Counted from the first letter of the stretch, positions 35,574-43,843 are shown. The stretch is 64,000 nt of DNA from Frigoribacterium sp. VKM Ac-2836 (GCF_013248995.1 NZ_JABRPK010000005.1:94919-158918); one strand, 5' to 3'. Made by a program: numbers and translations. The notes: a model not told the origin generated them from the letters alone.

Positions 35574-36628
35574 CCTTCCGCACCTCCCCCACCACCCGCA
35601 CCCGCGCCTCCTGGGCCGGCGGTCTCGCTCTCGCTGCGGCGAGCGCCCTTCTCCTCACCGGCTGCGTCGCGGGTGAGGACGCCGGCACCGGCGCCGCCCA
35701 GGCCGCCGGCGGCGCGAGCGACGGCGAGTGGTCGACCGACACCCTCGACATCGACTTCGCGACCTACAACCCGCTCAGCCTCGTCGTGAAGGACCAGGGC
35801 TACCTCGAGGACGCCCTCGGCGACGGCGTCACCGTCACCTGGACCCAGTCGGCCGGCTCGAACAAGGCCAACGAGCTGCTGCGCGCCGGGGCGGTCGACG
35901 TCGGCTCGACGGCCGGCTCGGCCGCGCTGCTCGCCCGCTCGAACGGCTCCCCCATCAAGACGATCGACGTGTACTCGCAGCCCGAGTGGTCGGCGCTCGT
36001 CGTGCCGGGCGACTCGACCATCACCGACGTCGAGGGCCTCCGCGGCAAGACGATCGCCGCGACCAGCGGCACCGACCCGTACTTCTTCCTGCTGCAGGCA
36101 CTCGACCAGGCCGGGCTCAGCGCGTCGGACGTGACGATCCAGAACCTGCAGCACGCCGACGGACGCGCCGCCCTCGAGAACGGCAGCGTCGACGCCTGGT
36201 CCGGGCTCGACCCGATCATGGCCGCGAGCGAGGCCGAGTCGGGCACGAAGCTGATCTACCGCAACGTCGACTTCAACAGCTACGGGTTCCTCAACGCCAC
36301 CGAGTCGTTCCTCGAGGCCTCGCCCGATGTGGCGCAGGTCGTCGTCGACTCGTACGAGAAGGCCCGCACCTGGGCGCTCGAGAACCCGGACGAGACCGCC
36401 GCCATCCTCGCGAAGGCCGCCGCGATCGACCCCGCCGTCGCCACCACGGTGATCGACCGCACCCACCTCGACATCGACCCCGCCCCCGGGGCCGACCAGC
36501 GCGCCGTCCTCGAGACCGTGGGCCCGATCCTCGTCGAGTCCGGCGACGTCCCCTCGCAGGACGACGTCGACGCCGCCCTCGACGAACTCTTCGACGACTC
36601 GTACGCGAAGGCCGCGTCCACCTCATGA
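35570..36628 (+). CDS. Aliphatic sulfonate/nitrate-type ABC substrate-binding lipoprotein (SsuA-like)
   Basis: This is a 352-residue binding protein with lipobox LLLTGC and Cys32. The mature region has the NMT1/SsuA fold: a QSAGSNKANELLRAGAVDVG segment, LRGKTIAATSGTDPYFFLLQ, and ENGSVDAWSGLDPIMAASEA. It sits between the ATPase and permease genes, overlapping both. Ligands of the family are alkanesulfonates, taurine or nitrate. No monooxygenase gene lies nearby to decide. Confidence 0.9.
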   Translation: MTFRTSPTTRTRASWAGGLALAAASALLLTGCVAGEDAGTGAAQAAGGASDGEWSTDTLDIDFATYNPLSLVVKDQGYLEDALGDGVTVTWTQSAGSNKANELLRAGAVDVGSTAGSAALLARSNGSPIKTIDVYSQPEWSALVVPGDSTITDVEGLRGKTIAATSGTDPYFFLLQALDQAGLSASDVTIQNLQHADGRAALENGSVDAWSGLDPIMAASEAESGTKLIYRNVDFNSYGFLNATESFLEASPDVAQVVVDSYEKARTWALENPDETAAILAKAAAIDPAVATTVIDRTHLDIDPAPGADQRAVLETVGPILVESGDVPSQDDVDAALDELFDDSYAKAASTS

Positions 36629-37494
36629 GCGACACCCTGACCGCCACCCGACCCGCCGAGGAGGCGCGGGTCGCCGACAGCGCAGGCCGCGCATCCTCGT
36701 CCGGGTCGCCCGCGCCGCGATGCCCGGGTGCCCCGGGCGCGCCTGCTCCCCGCCGCCTGGCACTGCTCGGGGTGCTCGTGCCGGCCGCCGTGCTCGCCGC
36801 CTGGGTGCTCGCCACCACCGTCGGCGGAGTGCCCTCGTACCGCCTGCCGTCCCCCGTGGACGTGGCGCAGGCAGGAGTCGACCTCGCCGCCACGGGCCAG
36901 CTCGGCCTCTACGTCGCCATCTCGGTGCAGCGGGTGCTGATCGGGTTCGTGGTCGGGTCGCTGATCGGGCTGGTCGTCGGGGCCGTCGTCGGGTTGTCCC
37001 GGGTGGGCGAGGCGGTGCTCGCTCCGTCGATCGCTGCCGTGCGGGCGGTGCCGTCGCTGGCCTGGGTGCCGTTGCTGATCCTGTACCTCGGCATCGGCGA
37101 AGACAGCAAGGTCACGCTGATCGCGATCGGTGCGGCGTTCCCGGTGTTCACCACGGTCGCGGGGTCGCTGCGGCACGTCGACCCGCAGCTCGTCGAGGCC
37201 GGCCGCGCCTATGGCCTGCGGCGGGTGTCGCTCTTCACCCGGGTGCAGCTGCCGGCCGTGCTGCCGTCGCTCGTGTCCGGGCTGCGGCTCGCGCTGGCGC
37301 AGGCGTGGCTGTTCCTGGTCGCGGCCGAGCTGATCGCGTCGTCCATGGGCCTCGGGTTCCTGCTGACCGAGTCGCAGTCGAACGGACGCGTCGACCGGAT
37401 CTTCCTCGCCATCGTGCTGCTGGCGCTGCTCGGCACGCTGAGCGACACCGTGCTGAACCTGGTGCAGCGCGTGGCGCTGCGCCGCTGGCGGTAG
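36625..37494 (+). CDS. ABC transporter permease, SsuC-like
   Basis: This 289-residue permease starts at an ATG overlapping the binding-protein stop. The first 45 residues are disordered and contain an AGGAGGCGCGG copy reading Glu-Glu-Ala-Arg. Membrane segments follow with the BPD_transp_1 EAA-loop region VEAGRAYGLRRVSLFTRVQLPAVLP. The end LSDTVLNLVQRVALRRW is typical of SsuC/TauC. It completes a three-gene importer. Confidence 0.92.
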   Translation: MSDTLTATRPAEEARVADSAGRASSSGSPAPRCPGAPGAPAPRRLALLGVLVPAAVLAAWVLATTVGGVPSYRLPSPVDVAQAGVDLAATGQLGLYVAISVQRVLIGFVVGSLIGLVVGAVVGLSRVGEAVLAPSIAAVRAVPSLAWVPLLILYLGIGEDSKVTLIAIGAAFPVFTTVAGSLRHVDPQLVEAGRAYGLRRVSLFTRVQLPAVLPSLVSGLRLALAQAWLFLVAAELIASSMGLGFLLTESQSNGRVDRIFLAIVLLALLGTLSDTVLNLVQRVALRRWR

Positions 37495-37544
37495 GCCGGC
37501 CCCGTTCTCACGGCGCCCGAGCCGCGCCTCCCAGCCCGCGCCTC

Positions 37545-38513
37545 CTACGCTCCGGTGAGCGCCTCGACGACGTCGGGGTGCTCGTCCATCCACGCGCGGA
37601 CGATCGGCTCGTAGTCGGTGCCTTCCGCCCCGCCGTTCTCGTTGAACATGACGTTGCAGAGCGACAACAGGTCGTCCTCGCTCAGCTCGAAGTCGCGCAG
37701 CCAGTCACTGGCGGTCGCGAAGTCCTCGTCGAAGGTCGAGCTCGCCATCGAGTGGATCTCTTCCGCCGGGCCCATCGCCCCCTCGGGGTCTTCGAGGTCG
37801 CGGATCGGGTAGGCGTCGTAGGCCCAGTGCGGTCGTGCCAACGTGGCGACGACGTTCTCACCCGCGTCGGTCCGTGCCTGCAACTCGGTCAGCAGGGCCG
37901 CCGTCGAGGACGTGACGAAGTCCATGCTCTCGAGGCCGTAGGTGGGGATGGCCTGCTCCTCGGTGATCTGGGTCAGGCCGGCACCGGGCTCGAGACCCAC
38001 GATCGTGTTGCCGAACAGATCGGCGTTGGCGGCGAGCTCGTCGAGAGAGGTGATCGGGGCGTCCTCGTTCACGACGATCGTGTTGCGAGCCTCGGTGTAC
38101 CAGGCGCCCAGGTCGGTCATGTCGTCGCCGAACCGGTCGACGTAGTCGGCGTGGGTGTTGGGCAGCCACGAGTCCATCACCAGGTCGTAGTCACCCGAGG
38201 CCACGCCCGAGTAACCGGGCGCGACGTCGACGTCGGTCAGCGTGACGTCGTAGCCCTCGTCCTCGAGCACGGCGCTCCACAACTGCGAGACGGCGATGCC
38301 CTCGGGCCAGCCGGCGAAGACGGCGATCGTGATCTCCCCCTGGTCGCCGTTGTCGAGCGCGGCCACGGGCGGACCACCGGGGGTGCAGGCGGTCAGGGCG
38401 AGTGCGGCCGCGCCGACCGTGGCGAGGGTGGCCAGGCGCCGGGTCCGCTTCGCGGCGTGCCTCCGGTTCGTGGGTTCCTCGGGGCGGGGCTTCGAGCTGA
38501 CGGGTGTGTTCAC
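37545..38513 (-). CDS. Glycine betaine/proline-type ABC substrate-binding lipoprotein (orphan)
   Basis: This is a 322-residue OpuAC-domain protein starting at GTG 38513 with AAGGA 5 bases upstream. It has a basic N-terminus (RRHAAKRTRR) and lipobox LALTAC, Cys43. Family marks include FAGWPEGIAVSQLWSAVLE, YDLVMDSWLPNTHADYV, and RPHWAYDAYPIRDLEDP with aromatic residues of the quaternary-ammonium cage. No OpuA/OpuB permease or ATPase is in the window, so it must use components encoded elsewhere. Its extended in-frame upstream region does not look coding. Confidence 0.88.
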   Translation of the reverse strand: MNTPVSSKPRPEEPTNRRHAAKRTRRLATLATVGAAALALTACTPGGPPVAALDNGDQGEITIAVFAGWPEGIAVSQLWSAVLEDEGYDVTLTDVDVAPGYSGVASGDYDLVMDSWLPNTHADYVDRFGDDMTDLGAWYTEARNTIVVNEDAPITSLDELAANADLFGNTIVGLEPGAGLTQITEEQAIPTYGLESMDFVTSSTAALLTELQARTDAGENVVATLARPHWAYDAYPIRDLEDPEGAMGPAEEIHSMASSTFDEDFATASDWLRDFELSEDDLLSLCNVMFNENGGAEGTDYEPIVRAWMDEHPDVVEALTGA

Positions 38514-38759
38514 GGTGTTCCTTTCGGGTCCGGGCGCGGGCCCGCTCTGACGCGGTCGCGGCCCGGTGGGTGAGGCACGCGCCGGTGGTGACGGGCGGGG
38601 GCTCCGTCGCATGCCGGCACGGGCAGGGCGCGTCACGACGATCGTGGGCGCCGGGTCGCCGCGGCTCTCGGCGGTGCGGTCACGGCCTCGGCCGCTCATC
38701 ACATCGCAGGCGGAGGAGGCACGGTGCCGGTCGGCACCACGGCTCACCTCGAGCGCGGC

Positions 38760-38900
38760 TCAGCGGGTCGGCGAGACCGCACCGAAGTGAACGGTGCGGC
38801 GTGACCAGACGACGGTCCAGCCTCGGCGGCGGGGCCGCACGTCGACGGCCTGGAGGGGTGCGACGACCACGGCGGGGGCGAACGAGTCGCGCGATGCCAT
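38760..38900 (-). CDS. Candidate small ORF or leader peptide (46 aa)
   Basis: This minus-strand frame begins with ATG at 38900 and has a strong GGAGG 4 bases upstream; a TTGACA hexamer lies about 30 bases further upstream. The predicted peptide begins MASRDSFAPAVVVAPLQAV and ends in an Arg-rich stretch. It precedes the glycine-betaine binding protein gene by about 250 bases. Real translation is uncertain; it could be an upstream leader. Confidence 0.3.
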   Translation of the reverse strand: MASRDSFAPAVVVAPLQAVDVRPRRRGWTVVWSRRTVHFGAVSPTR

Positions 38901-39017
38901 GGGTCCTCCGGAGTTCGGGTGCCGCTGAGTGCGGTGTCAAAGCTAGCCGCAGGAGGCGCGCACGGCCAATCGACACCCGTCGCCTGGCCCGCCCGCCGGC
39001 CGCACCGCTCGCGTACA

Positions 39018-39077
39018 ACGCCAGGAAGTGGTCACCGCGCCAGGACTAAACCTGGCGCGGTGACCACTTCCTGGCGT
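39018..39077. repeat. Perfect 27-base-pair hairpin
   Basis: Arms 39018-39044 and 39051-39077 are exact reverse complements, separated by the loop ACTAAA. The arm begins ACGCCAGGAAGTGG and ends GCGCCAGG. It lies 84 bases beyond the MFS stop codon, so it could end that transcript, although no T-run follows. Confidence 0.8.
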
Positions 39078-39160
39078 CAGGCCGACCGACCACCTGCCGT
39101 CCGCACCTCCCCCACGCGACCCGGCCCGCGCCTCCTGGGCTCTACCGCGCCTCGCCGCCT

Positions 39161-40387
39161 CTATGCCGCGACCCGCCGACGCCGCTCCCGTCCGCGCATC
39201 ACGACGACGACCGCCACCATCGCCGCGAGCGCCAGCCCCACGATGGCCGGTGCCCCGACGTCGACGGCGCTCTCGAGCCCTCCGCGGGTCGCCTGGGCGC
39301 CGAGCCACAGGGCGGTGGCCCCCTGCACCAGGTAGGCGACGAGGTATACGGCCGACAGCGTCCCCGCCCGGTGGTGTTCCGGCGCGAACCGCGACACGAT
39401 CCCGAGCCCGGACGCGAAGAACAGGCTGTAGCCCACCCCCGACAACACGCAGAAGGCCAGGAACAATGCCAACGACTGCTGCGCCGCCGCCAGCACCAGG
39501 GCCGTGAAGCCGAGCGCCGTCGCCACTGCCGCCACGACGACCGCGACGACCACCGGCACCCGCCTGGACGCGAGCGCCACGACCGCGATGACGACCATCG
39601 ACAGGGCGATCACCGCACCGGTGACGAACGCGTTGTCGCTACCGATCAGCGTCACGCCGATCTCGGCACCGAGCGAGAGCACCACGGCCCCGAGAGCGTA
39701 GGAGGCGCTGACACAGACGGCCGCGGCCCCGACGGCCCCGAGGAGCGCGCGGGGCACGCTCGGCCACCGTGGCCTCCAGCGCCCGGCTTTCTCGTCCCGG
39801 TCGCGAGGCAGCCGCCCGACGAGGACGAGCACGCCCAGCTCGACGACGAGCAGCACCCAGTACGTCAGGTGCAGGGGTTCGGGTGCGTACTGGACGAGGG
39901 CTCCCCCGAGCAGAGTGGCGAAGACGAGGCCGACGGCGGTGGAGGCGGTGCTGATGGCCCCGGTCCGGGCCGAGTTGACGGGCCCGGCGATGTCGATCAT
40001 GGCGGCGGTGGCGGGGCTGAGCGACAGACCGACGCCGAGGCCCATGAACGCCCGGCCGACGAGCACCCAGCCGACGTCGGGTGCGAGGGCGAACAGCAAC
40101 ACGCCGACGATGGACGCGCCCACGCCGAGCAGGATGCTCGCGCGTCGGCCGATCGTGTCGCTGAGGCTGCCGAAGACGAGCAGCACGACCACGAGGACGA
40201 GGGGGTAGACGGCGAAGATCGCGGTGGTGACGAACGGGGTCAGCTGCCAGTCGGTGGCGTAGAGCGGGTAGACCGGCGTCGCGGCGCCGCTCGTCCACAG
40301 AGCGAGGGCGAGGACGGAGGCGCAGGTCCAGAACGCGAGTCGGTTCGGCCCCTCGGGACGAACGGAAGCAGCGAGATCACGGGGCAT
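39161..40387 (-). CDS. MFS transporter (drug-efflux type)
   Basis: This is a 408-residue major facilitator with about 12 hydrophobic segments. The conserved loop 2-3 motif reads GSLSDTIGRRASILLG, and segment 4-5 has GRAFMGLGVGLSLSPATAAM. The C-terminus is basic (RGRERRRR). It is divergent from an HxlR regulator with 54 bases between start codons, an arrangement typical of a regulated efflux pump. The substrate is unknown. Confidence 0.9.
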   Translation of the reverse strand: MPRDLAASVRPEGPNRLAFWTCASVLALALWTSGAATPVYPLYATDWQLTPFVTTAIFAVYPLVLVVVLLVFGSLSDTIGRRASILLGVGASIVGVLLFALAPDVGWVLVGRAFMGLGVGLSLSPATAAMIDIAGPVNSARTGAISTASTAVGLVFATLLGGALVQYAPEPLHLTYWVLLVVELGVLVLVGRLPRDRDEKAGRWRPRWPSVPRALLGAVGAAAVCVSASYALGAVVLSLGAEIGVTLIGSDNAFVTGAVIALSMVVIAVVALASRRVPVVVAVVVAAVATALGFTALVLAAAQQSLALFLAFCVLSGVGYSLFFASGLGIVSRFAPEHHRAGTLSAVYLVAYLVQGATALWLGAQATRGGLESAVDVGAPAIVGLALAAMVAVVVVMRGRERRRRVAA

Positions 40388-40441
40388 GACGGCGACGCTA
40401 GCACCCTGGATACGAAAAGCCTACTGAGGTAGGGTGTCGAA
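40388..40441. promoter_or_regulatory. Divergent MFS/HxlR promoter with nested inverted repeats
   Basis: In this 54-base gap, outer arms CACCCT (40402-40407) and AGGGTG (40431-40436) enclose inner arms CCTAC (40420-40424) and GTAGG (40429-40433). The symmetry suits a winged-helix dimer such as HxlR controlling both genes. Inferred from position and symmetry. Confidence 0.45.
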
Positions 40442-40894
40442 ATGGCATCCCGTGGACCTCTCGACCCGCGTTGCGGCATCGCGCGCAGCCTGGACCTGCT
40501 CGGCGAACGCTGGGCTCTGCTCGTGGTGCGCGAGGCTCTGCTCGGGCACACGCGGTTCTCGCAGTTCCGGGCGCGGCTCGGCCTGTCGCCCGACGTGCTG
40601 ACCGCACGGCTCGACTCGCTCGTCGCAGCCGGTGTGCTCGAGCGGTCGTCTTACCGGGAGGGCCAGGCCCGCGAGCGCGTCGAGTACCTGCTGACGGACG
40701 CCGGCCGCGACCTCGCCCCCGTGCTGGCCGCCCTCGCGGCCTGGGGAGACGAGCACGATCCCCACCCTGACGGCGCCGCACGCCGGTTCAGCGTCGTCGG
40801 GTCCGACGAACCGGTGCGAGTTGCGTTCGTGACGGGCGACGGGCACGTGGTCGAGCCCGCCGATGTCGCGATGGCACCGCGCCTCGACGACTGA
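40442..40894 (+). CDS. HxlR-family transcriptional regulator
   Basis: This is a 150-residue winged-helix protein. The HxlR core is CGIARSLDLLGERWALLVVREALLG, RFSQFRARLGLSPDVLTARL and a wing with VEYLLTDAGRDLAPVLAALAAWGD. The first Cys (CGIA) matches the redox- or aldehyde-sensing cysteine found in some HxlR members such as HypR and HxlR itself. It is divergent from an MFS transporter and likely represses it. Confidence 0.92.
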   Translation: MASRGPLDPRCGIARSLDLLGERWALLVVREALLGHTRFSQFRARLGLSPDVLTARLDSLVAAGVLERSSYREGQARERVEYLLTDAGRDLAPVLAALAAWGDEHDPHPDGAARRFSVVGSDEPVRVAFVTGDGHVVEPADVAMAPRLDD

Positions 40895-41036
40895 CCCGAA
40901 TGCGGCCCCGCCACGTGGCCACTCGCCACCACGCGATCCGCTCATGCCTCCATCCCGCCACGGGTTGATCACTCCACCACGAGATGTGATGGCGGGTTGT
41001 TCACTTCGTGGCGTGGTGCGCGACGACTCCGCGATC

Positions 41037-41603
41037 TCAGCCCGTCGAGCCGCTCGCACCCCGCCTGGCCGGCCGGGGGAAGGCCGCACGCATGTGATCG
41101 CTGGTGAGCAGATCGCCGATGCCGATCATCAGCAGCGAGAAGACGATCTGCTCGACGACCATCCATTCGGGATAGAGCCCGGGGATGGTGGCGATGATCA
41201 GCGTCACGATCGGAAAAATGCGACTGAAAAGGCGGAGGCGTGAGTACGCCCAGTAGTAGCCGAGCTGTGCCCTCCAGGCGAAGACGTAGAGCGAGGCGGT
41301 GATGAACAGGACGACGGTGGACCGGAACCACACGGCCCACGGCACGTGTTCACCGCGGCTGGTGAGGACGGCGGCGATGAAGATGGCGGTGAGTCCGACG
41401 ACGGTCTCGCCGAACAGCAGCCACCGGATGCCCATGAAGCTGCGGACCGTTCGCGGGTGCTGCCGCATGTCCTCGTGGATGACGTAGCCCGAGTGGCGGC
41501 CACCGGCGAGCCGGTCGAGCTGCAGCCGCTGCCACACCTTGTCGGCCGCGGCCGACAACCCCACCCCCGAGGAGGCGCGGTGCCACAACCCAGCGCCCGT
41601 CAC
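41037..41603 (-). CDS. Membrane protein of unknown function
   Basis: This is a 188-residue protein with a soluble N-terminus of about 55 residues and four probable helices (about 59-80, 90-108, 125-145 and 148-168). No family was recognised. It follows the last lipoprotein of the toxin/immunity array by 53 bases, and a junction repeat of that array lies 26 bases upstream of its ATG. It may therefore be co-transcribed, or may be the original neighbour of the locus. The N-terminal part contains one AGGAGGCGCGG copy. Confidence 0.65.
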   Translation of the reverse strand: MTGAGLWHRASSGVGLSAAADKVWQRLQLDRLAGGRHSGYVIHEDMRQHPRTVRSFMGIRWLLFGETVVGLTAIFIAAVLTSRGEHVPWAVWFRSTVVLFITASLYVFAWRAQLGYYWAYSRLRLFSRIFPIVTLIIATIPGLYPEWMVVEQIVFSLLMIGIGDLLTSDHMRAAFPRPARRGASGSTG

Positions 41604-41656
41604 CTTCGCACCCCGTCCACTCGTCTCACGAACACCAATGGTGCCCTATCCCACCC

Positions 41657-42175
41657 TCAGAACTCACCGCCGTTCGTCTGCCCGGGCTGAACCGTGAAGC
41701 ACCACGAACTCGACGTCACCTGGACCTTCGAGATCCCCGTCCACACCTTGACCGAGTACCGAGTGCCGTCCTCGCTCGTGACAATCAGCCGCTCACTCTC
41801 ACCATCTGGAGAAAACTGGCGCTTGGTCGTAAACCCCACGTCGTCGACAAGCTCTTCCTCCAACCTCTCGAAGTAGCCCTGTTCGTCCGGAACAGTCGAG
41901 TACTCGACGGAGGTCGACCCAGTCCACTGGAATTGCCCACCCGAACACGACATCAAGACACCATCCGGCGGCTCGAGAATGCTGACGATCTGATCCTCGG
42001 GACCCATCGATGCAAAACGTCGCTGGACAGCCATGATGTCCCGTCTGAGGGCGGGCAGGTCGACTCGATCGGTCTTTTCGTCCACGTGAAGCATCCTTCT
42101 CGCGCTGTCACGCGTTTCGCTATTGCAGCCTGATAGGCCGATGGATACAAGGACGAGAGCAGCCGCCACACACAC
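41657..42175 (-). CDS. Orphan immunity-like lipoprotein, copy 3
   Basis: This 172-residue frame starts at GTG 42175, giving a short hydrophobic leader and lipobox IGLSGC. The body aligns with copies 1 and 2: VDLPALRRDIMAVQRRFASM, then PDGVLMSCSGGQFQWTGST and the C-terminal SSSWCFTVQPGQTNGGEF. Two cysteines of the mature part are shared. The usual ATG (42195) is out of frame because of one extra GT unit in a GT tract; losing one unit would restore a basic signal peptide MIQRRGVCVAAAL. The same frame is also open upstream through the hydrolase remnant to 42409, so a fused product is formally possible. Confidence 0.65.
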   Translation of the reverse strand: MCVAAALVLVSIGLSGCNSETRDSARRMLHVDEKTDRVDLPALRRDIMAVQRRFASMGPEDQIVSILEPPDGVLMSCSGGQFQWTGSTSVEYSTVPDEQGYFERLEEELVDDVGFTTKRQFSPDGESERLIVTSEDGTRYSVKVWTGISKVQVTSSSWCFTVQPGQTNGGEF

Positions 42176-42177
42176 AC
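42167..42177. repeat. Short GT dinucleotide tract in lipoprotein leader
   Basis: On the minus strand the sequence is five GT units plus a G. It falls in the signal-peptide codons of lipoprotein copy 3. Changing it by one unit switches the ATG at 42195 in or out of the lipoprotein reading frame. Confidence 0.75.
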
Positions 42178-42449
42178 TCCGCGGCGCTGAATCATGCTGT
42201 TCCTCGTAGATCTCATCCGTGAGGGCATCTCGCACCTGGGCATTGTCATCGCTCGCTTCCGCAACCAGCGAGTGGTTGTCATCGAGCTTCCAGACCGGGG
42301 TGTAGCTGGCCCCGGTTGCTTCCAGCTCGACGCCATACGGCCTCACGACGTATCCGCGCGACTCGCAAGTAATCACATCGGTTCGTGTTGCGCCCGCCCC
42401 AGACACCACCGGTCGACTTCGCTTCCATCAGAAAATCCCAGTAGATGTG
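42176..42449 (-). pseudogene. Remnant of hydrolase C-terminus (module 3)
   Basis: Translated segments match the end of the 598-residue hydrolase: YWDFLMEAKSTGGVWGGRN in one frame corresponds to YWDFLQAAQRTGGVWEGRN, and, after a frameshift, PVWKLDDNHSLVAEASDDN corresponds to its SRIDDNHALVAETGADN. No start, nucleophile region or N-terminus is present. It directly precedes lipoprotein copy 3. Confidence 0.75.
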
Positions 42450-42476
42450 GAACGCCAGTGGCGGACCACTCCACCC

Positions 42477-43040
42477 TCAGAACCGGCCACGTTCCGTCTG
42501 CCCGGGCCGAACCGTGAAGCACCACGAACTCGCCGACACCTGAACCTTCGAAATATCCGTCCAGACGGTTATCGAATAGCGAGTACCGTCCGGCCCGTGA
42601 ACGATGAGCCATTCGTCCTGGCCATCCGGTGAGAACTGCCGAGACGCGGTCAGCTCGTCGGACCCTTCCAACTCTGATTCGACCAGACGGTAGTAGTTTT
42701 CCTGGGCCGGAATGGTCGAATACTCGGCGGTCGTCGACCCAGTCCATTGGTGCCGACCACCCGAACACGACATCAGAACGCCGTTCGAGGATTCCTCGAT
42801 GCTTCCTTCGACGACATCAGGCCCCATGGATACGAGGCGGCGCTGAACGACACGGATGTCTTGCCGCAATTGTCCGAGATCGATTCGGTCAGATCCCTCC
42901 TGCTCGGTTTCTTCGTCGATGTACTTAATCTGCTCAAGCCCCTCCGGGGTCTCTTGGGCGCAACCCACGACCAAGCTGGTCAACGCGGCCACGACGACCG
43001 CACACCGCACCGCGATGGATTTCATCTCATTTCTAACCAT
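42477..43040 (-). CDS. Orphan immunity-like lipoprotein, copy 2
   Basis: This 187-residue lipoprotein has lipobox LVVGC and an intact ATG. The mature domain resembles its paralogues: IDLGQLRQDIRVVQRRLVSM, then NGVLMSCSGGRHQWTGST and SASSWCFTVRPGQTERGRF. An internal start at 43025 would give a shorter signal peptide. It lies downstream of a degraded hydrolase C-terminal remnant, so it has no intact cognate toxin. It may protect against toxins of sister strains. Confidence 0.75.
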   Translation of the reverse strand: MVRNEMKSIAVRCAVVVAALTSLVVGCAQETPEGLEQIKYIDEETEQEGSDRIDLGQLRQDIRVVQRRLVSMGPDVVEGSIEESSNGVLMSCSGGRHQWTGSTTAEYSTIPAQENYYRLVESELEGSDELTASRQFSPDGQDEWLIVHGPDGTRYSITVWTDISKVQVSASSWCFTVRPGQTERGRF

Positions 43041-43286
43041 CCGGAAACAGTTCCTTCCTCACGTCATCGCGCACCGGCACATGTCGTCACTCGATTGGGC
43101 GGCGAGCGCGTGGTTGTCGCCGAGCTTTCAAACCGGGGTTCAGCGGGGGCAGGTGACGTCGAGCCATAGGTCGTGAACACACACGACGTGCCAGGGCGAC
43201 TCGAAGACAGCGCTTAGGTTTGGGCTTCACCTTCCCCGGTCCCCTCCGAACGACGGCGCCTTCATCATGAATTTCGAGTGGTTCAA
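43041..43286 (-). pseudogene. Remnant of hydrolase C-terminus (module 2)
   Basis: Nucleotide-level similarity to the other modules is clear. Reading near 43131-43060 gives V-stop-KLGDNHALAAQSSDD, matching VWKLDDNHSLVAEASDD of module 3, with the Trp codon changed to TGA at 43128-43130. It is more decayed than the module 3 remnant. Confidence 0.65.
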
Positions 43287-43312
43287 GAACGCCAATGGCG
43301 CACTACCCACCC

Positions 43313-43843
43313 CTAGAACTGGCCACCGCTCGTCTGCCCAGGCTGAACCGTAAAGCACCAGGAACTCGCAGCGATCTGTACCTTCGACGCCTGTGGAACG
43401 AGACGAATCGTGTATCGCGTTCCGGCCGCATCCTCCACGACGAGCCGATCACCACCCCATCGACTCTCTTCCCGCATCGTCGTGAACAGAGAGGAGTCCG
43501 CGAGCGCGTCCTCCATGGTTGTGTACAGGGAATCGACGTCGAAGTCAGCCGCATATTCCACCGTGGTCACGCCAGTCCATCGATGTGTTCCACCGGCGCA
43601 TGACATCAAGACGCCATTCGGAGACTCGTCGACGCTCAGCACGTCGTTTTCTGGCACGAACTGGGCCAGCATCCGCTGCGATGCGCGAACATCCTCGCGG
43701 AGTGCTGGCAGGTCCACGGCGGTCGCCGCTTCGGACATGAGACTTTCCTCTCGTGAAGGTGGGACATGAGCAGAGCACCCTGCCAGACCCAGGACTGACG
43801 TTGCGGACAGCGCGATGAGAGATAGCGACCGCCTAGGAACCAT
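43313..43843 (-). CDS. Cognate immunity-like lipoprotein, copy 1
   Basis: This 176-residue lipoprotein starts at an ATG inside the last codons of the hydrolase gene (11-base overlap), with lipobox LGLAGC, Cys23. The mature domain has VDLPALREDVRASQRMLAQF, then SPNGVLMSCAGGTHRWTGVT and AASSWCFTVQPGQTSGGQF. Tight coupling to the hydrolase, small size and outside-facing lipid anchor fit an immunity protein that neutralises an incoming toxin at the cell surface. I recognise no named family. Confidence 0.75.
   Translation of the reverse strand: MVPRRSLSLIALSATSVLGLAGCSAHVPPSREESLMSEAATAVDLPALREDVRASQRMLAQFVPENDVLSVDESPNGVLMSCAGGTHRWTGVTTVEYAADFDVDSLYTTMEDALADSSLFTTMREESRWGGDRLVVEDAAGTRYTIRLVPQASKVQIAASSWCFTVQPGQTSGGQF

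Larger units (their letters stand above)
38514..39160. other. Long intergenic region with repeats and a candidate small ORF
   Basis: This 647-base region lies between two minus-strand genes. It contains a possible 46-codon ORF (38760-38900) and a perfect 27-base-pair hairpin (39018-39077). It also has one near-exact copy (38951) and one exact copy (39126) of the AGGAGGCGCGG repeat. No other feature was supported. Confidence 0.4.
41630..43301. repeat. Tandemly duplicated 'toxin C-terminus + immunity' modules
   Basis: Three copies of a junction sequence follow the three lipoprotein genes: positions 43287-43301 (GAACGCCAATGGCGC), 42450-42464 (GAACGCCAGTGGCGG) and 41630-41644 (GAACACCAATGGTGC). 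Spacings are 837 and 820 bases. Each interval holds a remnant of the hydrolase 3' end followed by a lipoprotein gene, so the array appears to have grown by tandem duplication and then diverged. Confidence 0.7.

Noticed and set aside
40960..41017. Hairpin repeat related to that at 39018
   Set aside because: Only the outer 7 bases pair (CGCCACG and CGTGGCG); the inside looks more like a weak direct repeat of GGGTTGWTCACT, too poor to call.
41657..42409. Single 250-residue fused protein covering hydrolase remnant and lipoprotein copy 3
   Set aside because: The N-terminal part is a truncated hydrolase end and the middle holds a lipoprotein signal and lipobox, so the fusion most likely results from frame drift at the GT tract.
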